The notes below the pieces were generated by a model, which did no database searches, was not told where the DNA came from, and was given only the letters and a program-made list of their open reading frames with translations. From contig WHUZ01000111.1 of assembly GCA_015179045.1 (NCBI GenBank), forward strand, positions 111,611-175,610: 64,000 bases of DNA. Direction: 5' to 3'. Shown in pieces: positions 42,274-53,863 of this stretch. This DNA comes from Kalaharituber pfeilii (Eukaryota; Ascomycota; Pezizomycetes; Pezizales; Pezizaceae). The position numbers and the translations under genes are program-made. Position 1 is the first letter of the stretch; each line of letters starts with the position of its first letter.

Positions 42274-42325
42274 CCCCTGCCATGGCGAACAGCTACAAGC
42301 GGGGTCACGTGATATGAAAAAAAAA
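42274..42325 (+). mobile_element. Mini-retroposon B (hairpin only)
   Basis: 52 bp, CCCCTGCCATGGCGAACAGC to GTCACGTGATATG plus A-run. Perfect 13-bp duplication ATATGCAGCAATC at 42261-42273 and 42326-42338. Confidence 0.93.
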
Positions 42326-42490
42326 ATATGCAGCAATCATCTCTCAAAATATTCTACCAACACTGTCTGCCTCTCAAAAATCTTTCACCTCTTTAGTACA
42401 GCAATTAATGAAGGGCAAGAAGGTACTCACAACCCCCAATCCAACAGAAGGGCAGTCTTTGTAGCCTTCAAAAGCTTCAGAGAAGGCTAC

Positions 42491-43861
42491 TTTTTTTTTT
42501 TTTTTTTTTTAATATCATTACTCGCTTGCCGCCTGTCAGGCTATGGCGAGGTATTGGGATAAGTACATGGATGAGATATAGAGGTGTAGGGGAAAGGAAA
42601 AGGAAATAAGAAATATGACTAAGATAAAAGCTACCGCTGCATCCTCCCTCCGTCCTCCCCCAACATCTCCATTAGACTCTGGAGTTGATCTCCCTCTCCT
42701 TCTCTTGGTTTTGGGGGCTGCCGGATAGCTGCCATACCCCCAGGCCATCTCTTCTTCCATACCCTGCACTCCTCCAGTAGGTGTGTGGTCGTCTCCTCCG
42801 CCTCCCCACACCACCTACAGTCCGGGTCTGGTGCCTCATGTATGTGATGCCTCCATGCCCGCAGGCCTTTCGCCCCTAAAAGTCCCGCTAACCTTGTCGT
42901 TTTGGTTCCTAGTCTCTCCAGTGGTCGATATGTCAAGCCCAATCTGTTCCTTTCTCGTGCTCTCCCTCCTTGCTTCCTGTCTCATTCCTGCTTCTGTCAC
43001 GATCTCTGGTGCTCGCTGCAGGGCGGTTCCCACTCTCGCCGCCATGTCTGCCGCCTCGTTGCCCGGTATACCCTTGTGGCTTTTCACCCACATCACTGCC
43101 ATGTCTCGGTCCCCTCTGTCCAGTCTTCTCTGCCACGCGTCTCTAAGGCGCCTCGATGCTCCATCGGGCGTAGGTAGGCCCCCTGCTATAGCAGCCATCC
43201 TGGAGATCGCGAATTTGGAGTCCGTAAGTATAAGCAGTTCGCCTTCTACTCTGTCTGCAGCTTCGCTAATTGCGTATAGTTCCGCGTCGTTGACCGTCGA
43301 CTGTGACCCGAGGAATATTGAGACCGTCCCGCCCCCTGTCGCTACTCCCGCCCCCGCTTTCTCTTCAAACAGGCTGCCGTCAGTATATGTCGGGGACCAG
43401 CCTTCATCCACGATGTCATCTATATGTCTCATCCACTCTGCCGTCTCCGCGTCTCTGGCAGGGTCGGTAGAATTGCTACCGGCATCCCCGGATTATGATC
43501 CAGCGATCCTCTCAAGTACACTTGCTCCGGGTCCCTCTGCCGTAACCCTTCTCCTTCGAACCTGAGCGACCTGGCCTCTACTCGTGTCACCTCGGCTCTC
43601 ACGAATGAATTTACCGACTCCAGGTTCGCCAGCCCTTCTACCATGTCCCTCCTCGTGCCATGTGGTGCTCGTGTGATTCTACGTGCGATATTGTACTGCC
43701 ATCTCTCCAGGTCTCTAAGCTTCCGTTCTCTCGGGGACCCGTGGGCGTATTCGCTCCAGGCCCATGCCCCCCAGGCGGCAATGTTCCTGGCGATGCTGGT
43801 GTATAGCTGTCTTAGTTTCGCGGGGTGTAGTTTCGTGAGTCTTGATGCTGTCGCCCACGCT
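42491..43861 (-). mobile_element. 5'-truncated family A LINE
   Basis: 1.37 kb: T-run, AATATCATTACTCGCTTGCC, A hairpin, 3' UTR, then the ORF2 3' half. Perfect 12-bp duplication AGAGAAGGCTAC at 42479-42490 and 43862-43873. Inserted into the old ORF1-type element. Confidence 0.95.
42631..43861 (-). pseudogene. LINE ORF2: RT thumb end, RNase H, zinc knuckle
   Basis: On the minus strand: part of the RT thumb/connection (MVEGLANLESVNSFVRAEVT), a shift near 43435, RNase H with SPTYTDGSLFEEKAGAG (first Asp), DAELYAISEAADRVEGE (Glu), LILTDSKFAISRM (Asp) and WVKSHKGIPGNEAADMAARV (His..Asp). After another shift near 42940 follow LERLGTKTTRLAGLLGAKG and the knuckle CRWCGEAEETTTHLLEEC. All four RNase H acidic positions are present, but the two shifts and 5' truncation make it non-functional. 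Confidence 0.85.
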
Positions 43862-43992
43862 AGAGAAGGCTACAGAAAGATGACACCCCCCATCTCACTC
43901 AAAACCAGAAAATACCCTCCCAGAAGTCAATAGGCCACAGACCAGGAAGCGACAGTTAAACCTACCTTAAAAGTTAATCCGGTCGCACAATT

Positions 43993-44208
43993 GTGGTACA
44001 TGGAATTGCAACAACCAAAAATCTGGAAAAGGTTAGGAACTGGATGGAGAAGGCGAACCTATGGATGGGGAGCACAGTTGTAGCTCAAGGGTTGTTGAAG
44101 AAGGAGAGGAGGGAAGGGAAGAAGACCAGCTCGGTAGTAATCTACCTAAAAGGGGAGGTAGAATCAGATGGTCAAAAACCAGCGAAGGTAAGGTTGTTGG
44201 GGAGATAG
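43993..44208 (+). pseudogene. ORF1 C-terminal domain relic (B-ended)
   Basis: VVHGIATTKNLEKVRNWMEK, LLKKERREGKKTSSVVIYLK and KVRLLGR: the same ORF1 domain as in the family A half-LINEs but more diverged, followed 250 bp later by a B hairpin. It shows that ORF1-only elements also occur with B ends. Confidence 0.65.
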
Positions 44209-44460
44209 CTACACTCGGAATTGTATGAGTGGAATAGTATGAGTACAAGAGAAAAGGAGAAGGAGCAGGATGACAGGATGGGCGTGGGCGGAGCAGCGGT
44301 AGAGAAGGAGGAAGAGTACTCCTAGGAATGCGAGGGGAGAAACATCCACAGTTCGCTCTTTGGCTACAAAATCGACTGCCCAAGACACGGGCGTACTTTC
44401 ACCATGCACCATAGCTTATTTCGTTGATGTCATATCAGGGCACGTATTTGTATGTAGTTG

Positions 44461-44519
44461 TACGCCCTGTTATAATAGCTGCACACGGGGTCACGTGAAA
44501 AAAAAAAAAAAAAAAAAAG
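44461..44519 (+). mobile_element. B-type hairpin 3' end
   Basis: GCCCTGTTATAATAGCTGCA and CACGGGGTCACGTG plus about 20 A. Its 5' stem is worn. It serves as the 3' end of the ORF1-type element or is a separate mini-copy. Confidence 0.6.
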
Positions 44520-44573
44520 TATCTATTATAGTACTGAGTTACATCCCTCTTGGCGGGCACCTACTGTTAGCTA

Positions 44574-46834
44574 TGGCTTAGTGCGCAGGGATGGCTTAGT
44601 GCGCGCTAAAATATCCCTGCTCCTCGGCACCAACCCCCCCCCCTTATTCTGCATATCACGAGATCTAGCTATGCTATGCTTCTCAAACTTCACATATACA
44701 ATCAACCATGCCTGTATATACTGAAGATAACCTCCAAAAAGCTATACAGCATGCACGGGACATGCCTTGGGTGTCCAGAGCTCGCATTGCAGACCTCTAT
44801 GGTGTCAATGCGGATACCTTACGTCGCAGGGTTGCAGGAAAGACGCAAGCACGCAATAAAGCTCACCAATACCGTCAATTGTTCACTCCGGGGCAGGAGG
44901 AAGCTATAGCAGATCACTGCTGCCTCATGGCACAGCGTGGGTTTCCTATGAGCCTTTCTCTCATCCATCGAATGGCTCAGGATATCCTCAATTCACGTCC
45001 TGGCAACACACATAGGCTCGGTGAGCTATGGGTGAATCGTTTTATCAAGCGACACCCTATCCTGAAGAAGGAGTGGGTTGAGCATCAAGAGCGTTCGAGG
45101 AAGCAAGCTGGAGCTACTCCGGAGCTCCAAACTGCATTTTATAAGCTGTTGAATGACCTTATCCGTCGCTACCAGGTAACACCGGCTAACCTTTGGAACT
45201 GTGATGAGAAAGGTATGACACTTGGTAGATCTGGACGAGAGAAGGCTGTTGTACGTGCAGGCACGGTACCTACTGCTGTGAGTGAAGGCAGCAGAGAACT
45301 CTGCAGTGTATTGGAGACAATGCCACAGGTGATGTCATACCACCATTTATTGTATGGCAAGGAAAGACGCATCGTGAAGGGTATTATGCAACCAATGAGG
45401 GTATTGCAGAGTCAAGAAGGATTAGCATTGCACTCATTCCTGGAGGAGGGTATGGAGTCTCTCCAAGTGGATATATGGATGACGAGTTAGGATTTGAGTA
45501 TATCTCCAGACACTTTGAGCGGCACACCGCCCCCACCGCCCCCACCGCCCCCACTACCCCTGCTCGCATCCTCATCGTTGACGGCCATAGCTCCCATGTC
45601 CACTGGAAGGTAGTCCAGTTCGCATTAAAGCATAACACTCACATGATATGCCTCCCTCCACACTCCACCGGCTTCATGCAGCCATTGGATGTAGGATGCT
45701 TTGGTATTCTGCAGCGAGCATACCATAGGCACCTCCGCGAGTGGCTTTGCGACCATCCACTCGATCGTCTTGGGAAACCAGATTTCGCGCAGTTGCTAAA
45801 GGCTACCAGGACGGAGGTATATACTCTCAAGAACGTACAGGCTGCCTGGAAAAAGTCAGGATGCTGGCCAATTTCTCGAGCGCCTCCACGCCCACGCACA
45901 CCTCCTACAACCACCGACACCACTGCCATTGTATCTGTTGATACCCCCCACCACCTTCAGAAGCTTGCACTCCGGCTTGCACCGAAGCTTTCTCCTAGCT
46001 CCCTTGCAGAGTTTAAGGACATTATTCGCTTTGCAGATGCTAAGATCACTGCCTATCGCGATATCCAGCCTCGTGCAAAAACTCTTCTCCAGCTGCGCTC
46101 AGGCAAGACAGTGGTTAAGGCCTCTAGCCGCAAGCATGTGGGCAAAGGTAGAGTCCTAACGGACAAGGACGTCATGGAGGGCATTGAGCGAGCAGAGAAG
46201 CAGCGTGCAGCGGAAGCAGCGAAAGTCCAGCGCCGACAAGATAGGGTGGAGTTGAAGAAGCTGAATGATGAAGCAAAGGCACAGTGGGAGACGGAGGTCG
46301 AAGCATGGCGACTGGAAGTTGATGCTGCGAGGAAAGAGAAAAGGAAGCCACCACTGAAGCCACAAAAACCGAAGGTGTTGAAGGTGTTGCCTGGCTCTGA
46401 GGTGGCTGAAGAGTGGGAGGAGGTCCATTTTGATGAGGAACAGCTTGTAGAGATGCTGGATGCTGTTAGATTGCAGCAATTCGCTGAGGTATGTAGCCAT
46501 GTGAGCTTCAGATTCTAGTGCTAACCATTGAGTAGGTGGATGATGAAGCAGTATGATGGCTTGGATTAGTACAATGCGTGGTAGTGCGGGTAGGATGTGG
46601 GGGGGGGGAGGGGGTCATCATAGGGGGGTACTCAATTCAGAATGGGGTTTTGACATCGAAAGCTTTATTTTTTCATATGTATGATAGATGCAATGTGTAG
46701 AGTGAGCAATTGTGATGATATGCGCCGAAAATTACAGTCTTTTGCCTATATCCGTCGGCAGAATATGAAGAATAATGCTGAGTCAGCGTGGTGCCCAGGT
46801 GCTACGCACTAAGCCATCCCTGCGCACTAAGCCA
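44574..46834 (+). mobile_element. pogo/Fot-type DNA transposon, 2.26 kb
   Basis: Terminal inverted repeats of 30 bp at 44574-44603 and 46805-46834, flanked by TA (44572-44573, 46835-46836), the target of the Tc1/mariner superfamily. Each TIR is itself a doublet of the word TGGCTTAGTGCGC(A/-). It encodes one frameshifted transposase. The near-perfect TIRs suggest it moved recently, or can still be moved by a related transposase. Confidence 0.93.
44708..46518 (+). pseudogene. pogo-family DDE transposase (frameshifted)
   Basis: Start MPVYTEDNLQKAIQHARDMP. The N terminus has a psq-type helix-turn-helix (SRARIADLYGVNADTLRRRV) and a CENP-B-type second DNA-binding domain (SLIHRMAQDIL, LGELWVNRFIKRHP). 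The DDE core follows: first Asp in NLWNCDEKG, second in ARILIVDGHSSHVHW, third in PLDVGCFGILQRAYH, and a basic C terminus. A one-base loss near 45320 puts the two halves (44708-45320 and 45320-46518) in different frames. No other stop is seen, so this is a very recently inactivated copy, provided the base call is right. It would cut and paste at TA sites in the nucleus. Confidence 0.9.
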
Positions 46835-47067
46835 TACTTAACAGTAACCCCTGTCAAAAACGACCTTGGCAACAACCAACCATCTATTATAGTACTGAGT
46901 TACATCCTCTTGGCGGGCACCTAACCCCTGTCAAAAACGACCTTGGCAACAACCAACCATCTCAACGTACTGAGTTACATCCCTCTTGGCGGCCACCTAA
47001 CCCTTGAAAAAAAAAGACCTTGGCGTCTACCTAAACCCTGAAAAAAAAAAAAAGACCTGTGAAATGT

Positions 47068-49750
47068 TCACATACTCCTAAACCTCAACATACCCCTGAA
47101 CCTTCGTCATAAGGCACATATTAATGTGGAATATGTCAAACGCCCGACAATACCTATATCAAGAGTTTCCATCACATTTCGTATGAAATCAACCTTCACG
47201 GAAATGGACACCATGACAATGAGGAGTTGCAATTGGCCGTATCTATCACTGCAATACCTTTATGTGAAATGTTCACATTCTTCTGAACCTCAACATTCTC
47301 GGCGAGTCAAATTTGACAGGTATGGTAGGTCTATTTCATCTCGCGAGATATAGCAAAATGAGCTGAATTTGATAGGTACTTTGTCAGGCACAACAGCTTC
47401 TCAATGGTGTGAGATGTAGCAGAACGAGTCAATTTTGACAGGTATGGTAGGTCCATTTCACCCCGTGAGATGTAGCAAAATGAGCCGAATTTGACAGGCA
47501 CTTTGACAGGCATGACAGCTCCTCAATTTGACAGGCACGATAGCTCCTCAATCTAACAGGCATGACAGCTCCTCAATTTGACAGGCACAATAGCTCCTCA
47601 ATGGTGCGAGATGCAGTAGAACGAGTCAAATGTGATAGGTATGGTAGGTCTATTTCACCTCACGAGATGCAGCAAAATAAGCCGAATTTGACAGGCACTT
47701 TGACAGGCACGACAGCTCCTCAATTTAACAGGCACGACAGCTCCTCAATTTGACAGGCACGACAGCTCCTCAATTTGACAGGCACGACAGCTCCTCAATT
47801 CGACAGGCATGGCAGCTCCTCAATGGTGTGAGATGCACCAGAGCGAGTCAAATTGACAGGTATGGTAGGTCCATTTCACCCCGCGAGATGCCGCAAAATG
47901 AGCCAAATTTGACAGGCACTTTGACAGGCACGACAGCTCCTCAATCGTGTGAGGTGCAGCAGAACGAGTCAAATTTAACAGGTATAGTAGGTCCATCTCA
48001 CCCCGCGAGATGCAGCAAAATGAGCCGAATTTAACAGGCACTTTGACAGGCACGAGAGCTCCTCAATTTGACAGATACGACAGCTCCTCAATAGTGCGAC
48101 ATGCAGCAGAACGAGTCAAATGTGATAGGTATGGTAGGTCTATTTTACCTCGCAAGATGCAGCACAATGAGCCGAATTTTACAGGCACTTTACAGGTATG
48201 ATAGCTCCTCAATGGTATGAGATGCAGCAGAATGAGCAGAATTTAATAGGTATAACAGTCTCCCTCAATGGCGTAAGATGTGGTCAAGTTGACAGATATG
48301 ACCTTGACAGGGAAAAATGAGGCAGAATAAGCCCAATTTAACAGGTATGACAGCTTTCTCTCAATGGCGCGAGATGTGGCCGAATGAGCTCAAGTTGACA
48401 AGTATTACAGGACTCTTTCCATAGCGTAAGAGCAGCAGAATGAGCTGAATTTGACGGTATAGTAGGTCTCTCTTGCCCTGCCATGGCGAACAGCTGCAAG
48501 CGGAGTTATGTGAAATTAAAAAAAAAAAAAAAAAGAGTAGGTCTCTCTTGATAGCACGAGATGCAGCAAAATGAACTCAATTGGACCGGTGTGTAGGTCT
48601 CCCTTGACAATACAAGATACAGTAGAATAAACTAACTTTAACAAGTATATAGGTATGGCAAGGCTCTAAACGAACTCAATTTGATAGGTATAGTAGCACC
48701 TTTCCACAGGAGAGTAGCAGAGTGAGCCAAATTTGACAGGTATAATAGGACTCTTTCCGCATTGTGAGATATAGCAGAATGAGCACAATTTGATAGTTAT
48801 TCGATAGTACAAGATGCAGCAGAACGAGAGTCGAATTTGACAGATATGGCAGGTCTATTTCAGCCTGGGAGATGCAGCAGAATAAGCCGAATTTGACAGG
48901 GATTGGTAGATCTCTCTTGCTAACATGAGATACAGCAGGGCGAGCATAATTTGACAGGCATGACAGCTCCTCAATAATGTGAGATACAGCAGAATGAGCC
49001 GAATTTAATAGGAATGGCAGTCTCTCGATGATGATGTGAGATGAGGCACAATGAGCTCAATTTAACAGGGTATGACAGCTTCCTTTCGATAGCGTGAGAT
49101 GAGGCAGAATGAGCTCAAGTTGACAAGTATCACCAGACTCTTTCCACAATGTGAGAACAGCAGAATGAGCCAAATTTGACAGGTACGGCAGGACCCACCT
49201 GGCAGCGTGGAACATGGTAAAATGAGCTCAATTCACAGTTAAGGCTGGCCCCTTTCTATGGTGCAAAGTGAGGCGGTATAGCTCAATTTGACAGATACAA
49301 TAAGATCTCCTTGATGGTGCGAGATGGGGCAAAATGAGAATGCGCTGGACCGGTACGGCATGGGGCTAGCGGCCAGATAAGGAAGCTAGGTACACATGAA
49401 AGGGCATATGCTGGACATCTGAGCAATATCATTGTGGGTAGATATTAACCGGAATTTAGGTAGAGTTTATGGGCTGTAACGAGGGTTTCGCTATCCATAG
49501 GTTCTACAATTATTAGCATTATACTCCACGAAATATATAAAATTAATACTAGAGCTCGCTGGATGCAGGAGTGGGATTACGTGATATTATAAATAACAAG
49601 GAGAATATACTGATATGAGAGAAACGAGATTGTACGGTCATGGAACTGGTAAAGAGTGTACAGTCACTTGACGCCGACTTTACGGGTCCCTTATCCACTA
49701 CCGCTACACCTACACTCACCCTCGCGGTCGCGAGGTGGCTACATGCTAGT
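47068..49750. repeat. Degenerate satellite block, unit 1
   Basis: Begins CACATACTCCTGAACC-type sequence and CATATTAATGTGGAATATG, then about 40 imperfect units of roughly 56 bp whose core is GAGATGCAGCA(A/G)AATGAGC followed by GAATTTGACAGGTATGG. It ends with a non-satellite tail AAGGGCATATGCTGGACATC to CGCGAGGTGGCTACATGC. Short frames rich in TGT(T/A)APQ come from the repeat. No gene is seen. Confidence 0.85.
48476..48535 (+). mobile_element. Mini-retroposon B in satellite unit 1
   Basis: 60 bp, CCCTGCCATGGCGAACAGCT to GAGTTATGTGAAATT plus A-run, with perfect duplication AGTAGGTCTCTCTTG at 48461-48475 and 48536-48550. The same insertion is present at 50938. Confidence 0.93.
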
Positions 49751-49767
49751 ATCAATGTACTGAGTGA

Positions 49768-52522
49768 CTGCTCACATACTCCTGAACCTCAACATACCCC
49801 TGAACCTTCGTCATAAGGCACATATTAATGTGGAATATGCCAAACGCCCGACAATACTTATATCAAGAGTTTCCATCACATTTCGTATGGAATCAACCTT
49901 CACGAAAATGGACACCACAACAATGAGGAATTGCAATTGGCCGTATCTATCACTACAATCCCTTTATGTGAAACGTTCACATTCTCCAGAACCTCAGCAT
50001 AAGATACAGAAGAATGAGCCAAATTTTATAGGTATGAAATATCTCTCTCACTATCAGGAGATGAAGCATAACAAGTTCAATTTGACAGGTACAGCAGCAG
50101 CTTTCCATAGCACAATAGTAACAGAGTGAGCTGAATTTAACAGGTATAAGAGTACAATTTGACAGGTATTGGATGGCACAAGATGCAGCTGAACAAGTCA
50201 AATTTGACAGGTATGGTAGGTCCATTTCACCTCGCGAGATGCAGCAAAATGAGCTGAATTTGATAGGCACTTTGACAGGCATGACAGCTCCTCAATAGTG
50301 TGAGGTACAGCAGAATGAGTCAAATTTGACAGGTATGGTAGGTCCATTTCACCCCGCGAGATGCAGCAAAATGAGCCGAATTTGACAGGTACTTTGACAG
50401 GCACAACAGCTCCTCAATTTGACAGGCACGACAGCTCTTCAATTTGACCGGTATGATAGCTCCTCAATTTAATAGGCACGACAGCTTCTCAATTTGACAG
50501 GTGCGACAGCTCCTCAATTTGACAGACATGACAGCTCCTCAATGGTGCAAGATGCAGCAGAACGAGTCAAATGTGATAAGTATAGTAGGTCTATTTCACC
50601 TCGCGAGATGCAGCAAAATGAGTCAAATTTGACAGGCACTTTGACAGGTATGATAGCTCCTCAATGGTGCGAGATGCAGCAGAATGAGCCGAATTGAACA
50701 GGTATAACAGTCTCCCTCGATGGCGCAAGATGAGGATGGATGTGGTTAAGTTGACAGATATGACCTTGACAGGCAAAAATGAGGCAGAATAAGCTCAATT
50801 TAACAGGTATGACAGCTTCTCTCAATGGCGCGAGATGTGGCCGAATGAGCTCAAGTTGACAAGTATTACAGGACTCTTTCTATAGCGTAGGAGCAGCAGA
50901 ATGAGCTGAATTTGACAGGTATAGTAGGTCTCTCTTGCCCTGCCATGGCGAACAGCTGCAAGCGGAGTTACGGGAAATTAAAAAAAAAAAAAAAAAAAAA
51001 AGAGTAGGTCTCTCTTGATAGCACGAGATGCAGCAAAATGAACTCAATTGCACCGGTGTGTAAGTCTCCCTTGACAATACAAGATACAGTAGAATAAACT
51101 AACTTTAACAAGTATATAGGTATGGCAAGACTCTTCTATGGCACGAGATACAAAAGAATGAGCCAAATTTCATAAGTATGGCACACCTCTCTTACCAGCG
51201 TGAGATGTAGTAAACGAACTCAATTTGATAGGTATAGTAGTACCTTTCCATAGGAGAGTAGCAGAGTGAGCCAAATTTGACAGGTATAATAGGACTCTTT
51301 CCGCATTGTGAGATATAGCAGAATGAGCACAATTTGATAGTTATTCGATGCACAAGATGCAGCAGAACGAGAGTCGAATTTGACAGGTATGGCAGCTCTA
51401 TTTCAGCCTGGGAGATGCAGCAGAATACGCCGAATTTGACAGGAATTGGTAGATCTCTCTTGCCAACATGAGATACAGCAGGGCGAGCATAATTTGACAG
51501 GCATGACAGCTCCTCAATAATGTGAGATGTAGCAGAATGAGCTCAAGTTGGCAAGTATTACTGGACTCTTTCCACAGTGTGAGAACAGCAGAATGAGCCA
51601 AATTTGACAAGTACGGCAGGACCCACCTGGCAGCGTGGAACATGGTAAAATAAGCTCAATTTACAGTTAAGGCTGGCCCCTTTCTACGGTGCAAAGTGAG
51701 GCGGTATGGCCTAATTTGACAGATACAACAAGACCTGCTTTGATGGTGTGAGATATGCCAAAATGCGCTCAATTTACAATTTTACAGGTATGGCAGATTA
51801 CTCTCGATGGTGTGAGATGGGGCAAAATAAGAATGTGCTAGACTGGTACAGCATGGCGGGGTGATAAAGGGGCACCTGCCAAAGGTTACAATCATCGGCT
51901 ACTACAGTACCTACTGACTTAGGCTCCATTCCCCACCCTTTACTATTTTTTTAAATCGCAAGCACTCTATAGATAGCGATAGCTATGTCTATTCTTCATC
52001 ATCACCCTCAGCCTTCAATTCTTCCACTTTCTCATATCCTCTTGCCATCATTCCAGCTGTATTAGTTATATCTTTTTAATTACCTTACACGTGTTAATAT
52101 TCTCACTTGAATAGCATTTATACGTGGGTCTAGAGGGCGGATAAGGAAGCTGGGTACACCTAAAAGGGCATATGCTGGACATCTGAGCAATATCATTGTG
52201 GGTAGATATTAACCGGAATTTAGGTAGAGTTTATGGGCTGTAACGAGGGTTTCACTATCCATAGGTTCTACAATTATTAGCATTATACTCCACAAAATAT
52301 ATAAAATTAATACTAGAGCTCCCTGGATGCAGGAGTGGGATTACGTGATATTATAAATAACAATGAGAATATACCGATATGAATAAATGCAGAGAAAAGA
52401 GATTGTACGGTCATGGAACTGGTAAAGAGTGTACAGTCACTTGACGCCGACTTTACGGGTCCCTTATCCACTACCGCTACACCTACACTCACCCTCGCGG
52501 TCGCGAGGTGGCCACATGCTAG
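49768..52522. repeat. Degenerate satellite block, unit 2
   Basis: A second copy of 47068-49750 in the same orientation: same leader (CATATTAATGTGGAATATGC), same type of 56-bp repeats, same tail (AAGGGCATATGCTGGACATC to GCGAGGTGGCCACATGCTAG). The start points are about 2.70 kb apart and the tails about 2.77 kb. The copies differ by many single changes and internal indels. Confidence 0.85.
50938..51002 (+). mobile_element. Mini-retroposon B in satellite unit 2
   Basis: The counterpart of 48476-48535 at the same place with the same duplication AGTAGGTCTCTCTTG (50923-50937, 51003-51017). It was therefore carried along when the block duplicated. Its A-run is longer and TTATGTG has become TTACGGG. 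Confidence 0.93.
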
Positions 52523-52589
52523 AAAAAAAAAAAGTATGTAGTTGTACAGGTGCCTGTCTCGACTCTCCGGGTCATAAGGACTTCGGTCT

Positions 52590-52641
52590 AGGTACCCTGC
52601 CGTGGTGAATACCTGTAAGCGGGGTTATGTGTTTTTTTTTG
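52590..52641 (+). mobile_element. B-type hairpin followed by T-run
   Basis: ACCCTGCCGTGGTGAATACC to GCGGGGTTATGTG, then TTTTTTTTTT in place of the usual A-run. No target duplication was found. An unusual tail or a chance rearrangement. Confidence 0.6.
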
Positions 52642-52649
52642 GAAAAAAA

Positions 52650-53165
52650 TAATGGTATAGCAGTGATCAAGAGACTGAGGATTGTTGGGAAGAGGTTGGA
52701 GCTGAATAATGAATCGGGCACAAAAATCACTGGGGCTCGATTGCTGTTGAAGCAAGAGAGAACGGAGGGAAAGACGACTAGTTCAGTTGTTGTTTACCTG
52801 GAGGGGGCAGGTAGAACTAGGCAAATACCAGAGACTCTATGCATCGGAGGTAAGAAGTACTGATGGAATGAGTATGAGTGGGATAGGGGAAGGAAAGACA
52901 AAGGAAAGCAGGTGGGTAGGGCTGGGGAGGAAGCAATGGAGACTGATTAAAAAGCCATTGTATGTATTGTTGTGCTTGGTCCACTGTCTGTCTGCATTTG
53001 TTCATCTGCAGCCACGGTGAAGCTGTGTAGATAGATATATAGTATGGGTGATCCGGCCCACAATCCGGTGTCACAGACCTGCTTCCGGGTAATAAAGCGG
53101 TCCTGCCATAGGCTGAGAGCCTCTATGCGGGGTTACGTGGTTAAAAAAAAAAAAAAAAAAAAAAA
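52650..53165 (+). mobile_element. 5'-truncated ORF1-only element with B end
   Basis: Plus-strand relic of the ORF1 C-terminal domain (52650-52860: GARLLLKQERTEGKTTSS, VVVYLEGAG, then a shift) followed by a 240-bp 3' UTR and a B hairpin at 53097 (TCCTGCCATAGGCTGAGAGC) with about 24 A. No target duplication was identified. Confidence 0.65.
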
Positions 53166-53169
53166 AGAA

Positions 53170-53444
53170 CCACAAGGGTATCGGAATTGGGATTTCTCAG
53201 AATTTACCCGGATACGAAAAATCGAATACCTACAGCTAACGAAGTAAATTTATATCTAGAAGTTAAGTAATCACAGTAAATATATATTCGTGGGGGAAGG
53301 GTCCAACTCCAGTGTATATGTCCACTCAATATCCGCGAAGCATGGGCAGATATTGACACTTCGTACCCGCCTATGTTTAATCAAATACAAGCAGGGTATT
53401 TCGAAGTAGTGTACGTCTCTTGATGGGAAATTGCGGTTTCATTT
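53170..53444. other. No recognisable gene
   Basis: Spacer sequence without supported features. Confidence 0.3.
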
Positions 53445-53863
53445 TCATCCAAACTCGTCCAACGGTCCGAGAGGACGGATGCTTACGTCGGTGCCAGCGG
53501 TCGGAGTGGCTTCATCCGAAGTCGCGGGCTTAGCGAAGGTGCTTAAGGTGCAAAGGATGTGACAAGCCTATGGCAGGGAGAGTATCGTACTCACTTGGGT
53601 GGTGCCCTGAGTTGGTTCAAGTGAAACGACTGCCCTAACCTGCAACCTTCGTACAGTTGTAGGGCCTGTGGACAGCGCGAGTGGGGCAATCCCACAGTAT
53701 GAAAATCGCGCAGGGGGGCCAGAAATGGTCACAAGGCCGTGCTAGCCTTACAGAGCCTAAAAAAAGCACAGTAAATACCAGTTGGCCTTTGGAAACTGGA
53801 AGACTCCCCCCTACATTGAACAGAAAAAGTCAGGCTCGGAGGGAAGTGGTTAAAGTCGTGCGT

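Larger units (their letters stand above)
41589..44519 (+). mobile_element. Old ORF1-type element, heavily nested
   Basis: The leader CAGCGACAACTACTT..GGACAGGACGAGTGCTTGG at 41586-41690 (interrupted by an A mini-retroposon) matches the 5' ends at 4435 and 55233. A worn ORF1 follows: EGAGDVTDHIDECIKDQM at about 42020, and the C-terminal domain at 43993-44208 after nested insertions. The 3' end is a B-type hairpin and A-run at 44461-44519. Without nested DNA it is about 1.45 kb. No ORF2 is seen. No target duplication was identified, so the limits are approximate. Confidence 0.5.
44516..47055. repeat. 77-bp tandem repeat, split by pogo element
   Basis: TATAGTACTGAGTTACATCC, CTCTTGGCGGGCACCTAACC, CCTGTCAAAAACGACCTTGG and CAACAACCAACCATC recur at 44521, 46846-46925, 46926-47003 and, worn, 47004-47055. 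The pogo element lies inside the first unit. Confidence 0.75.

Noticed and set aside
42783..43565. 260-codon plus-strand frame
   Set aside because: Antisense of the LINE ORF2 RNase H region at 42491-43861, which has clear catalytic motifs on the minus strand.
45741..46159. Small plus-strand frames inside the transposase
   Set aside because: Alternate phases of the pogo transposase C-terminal half.
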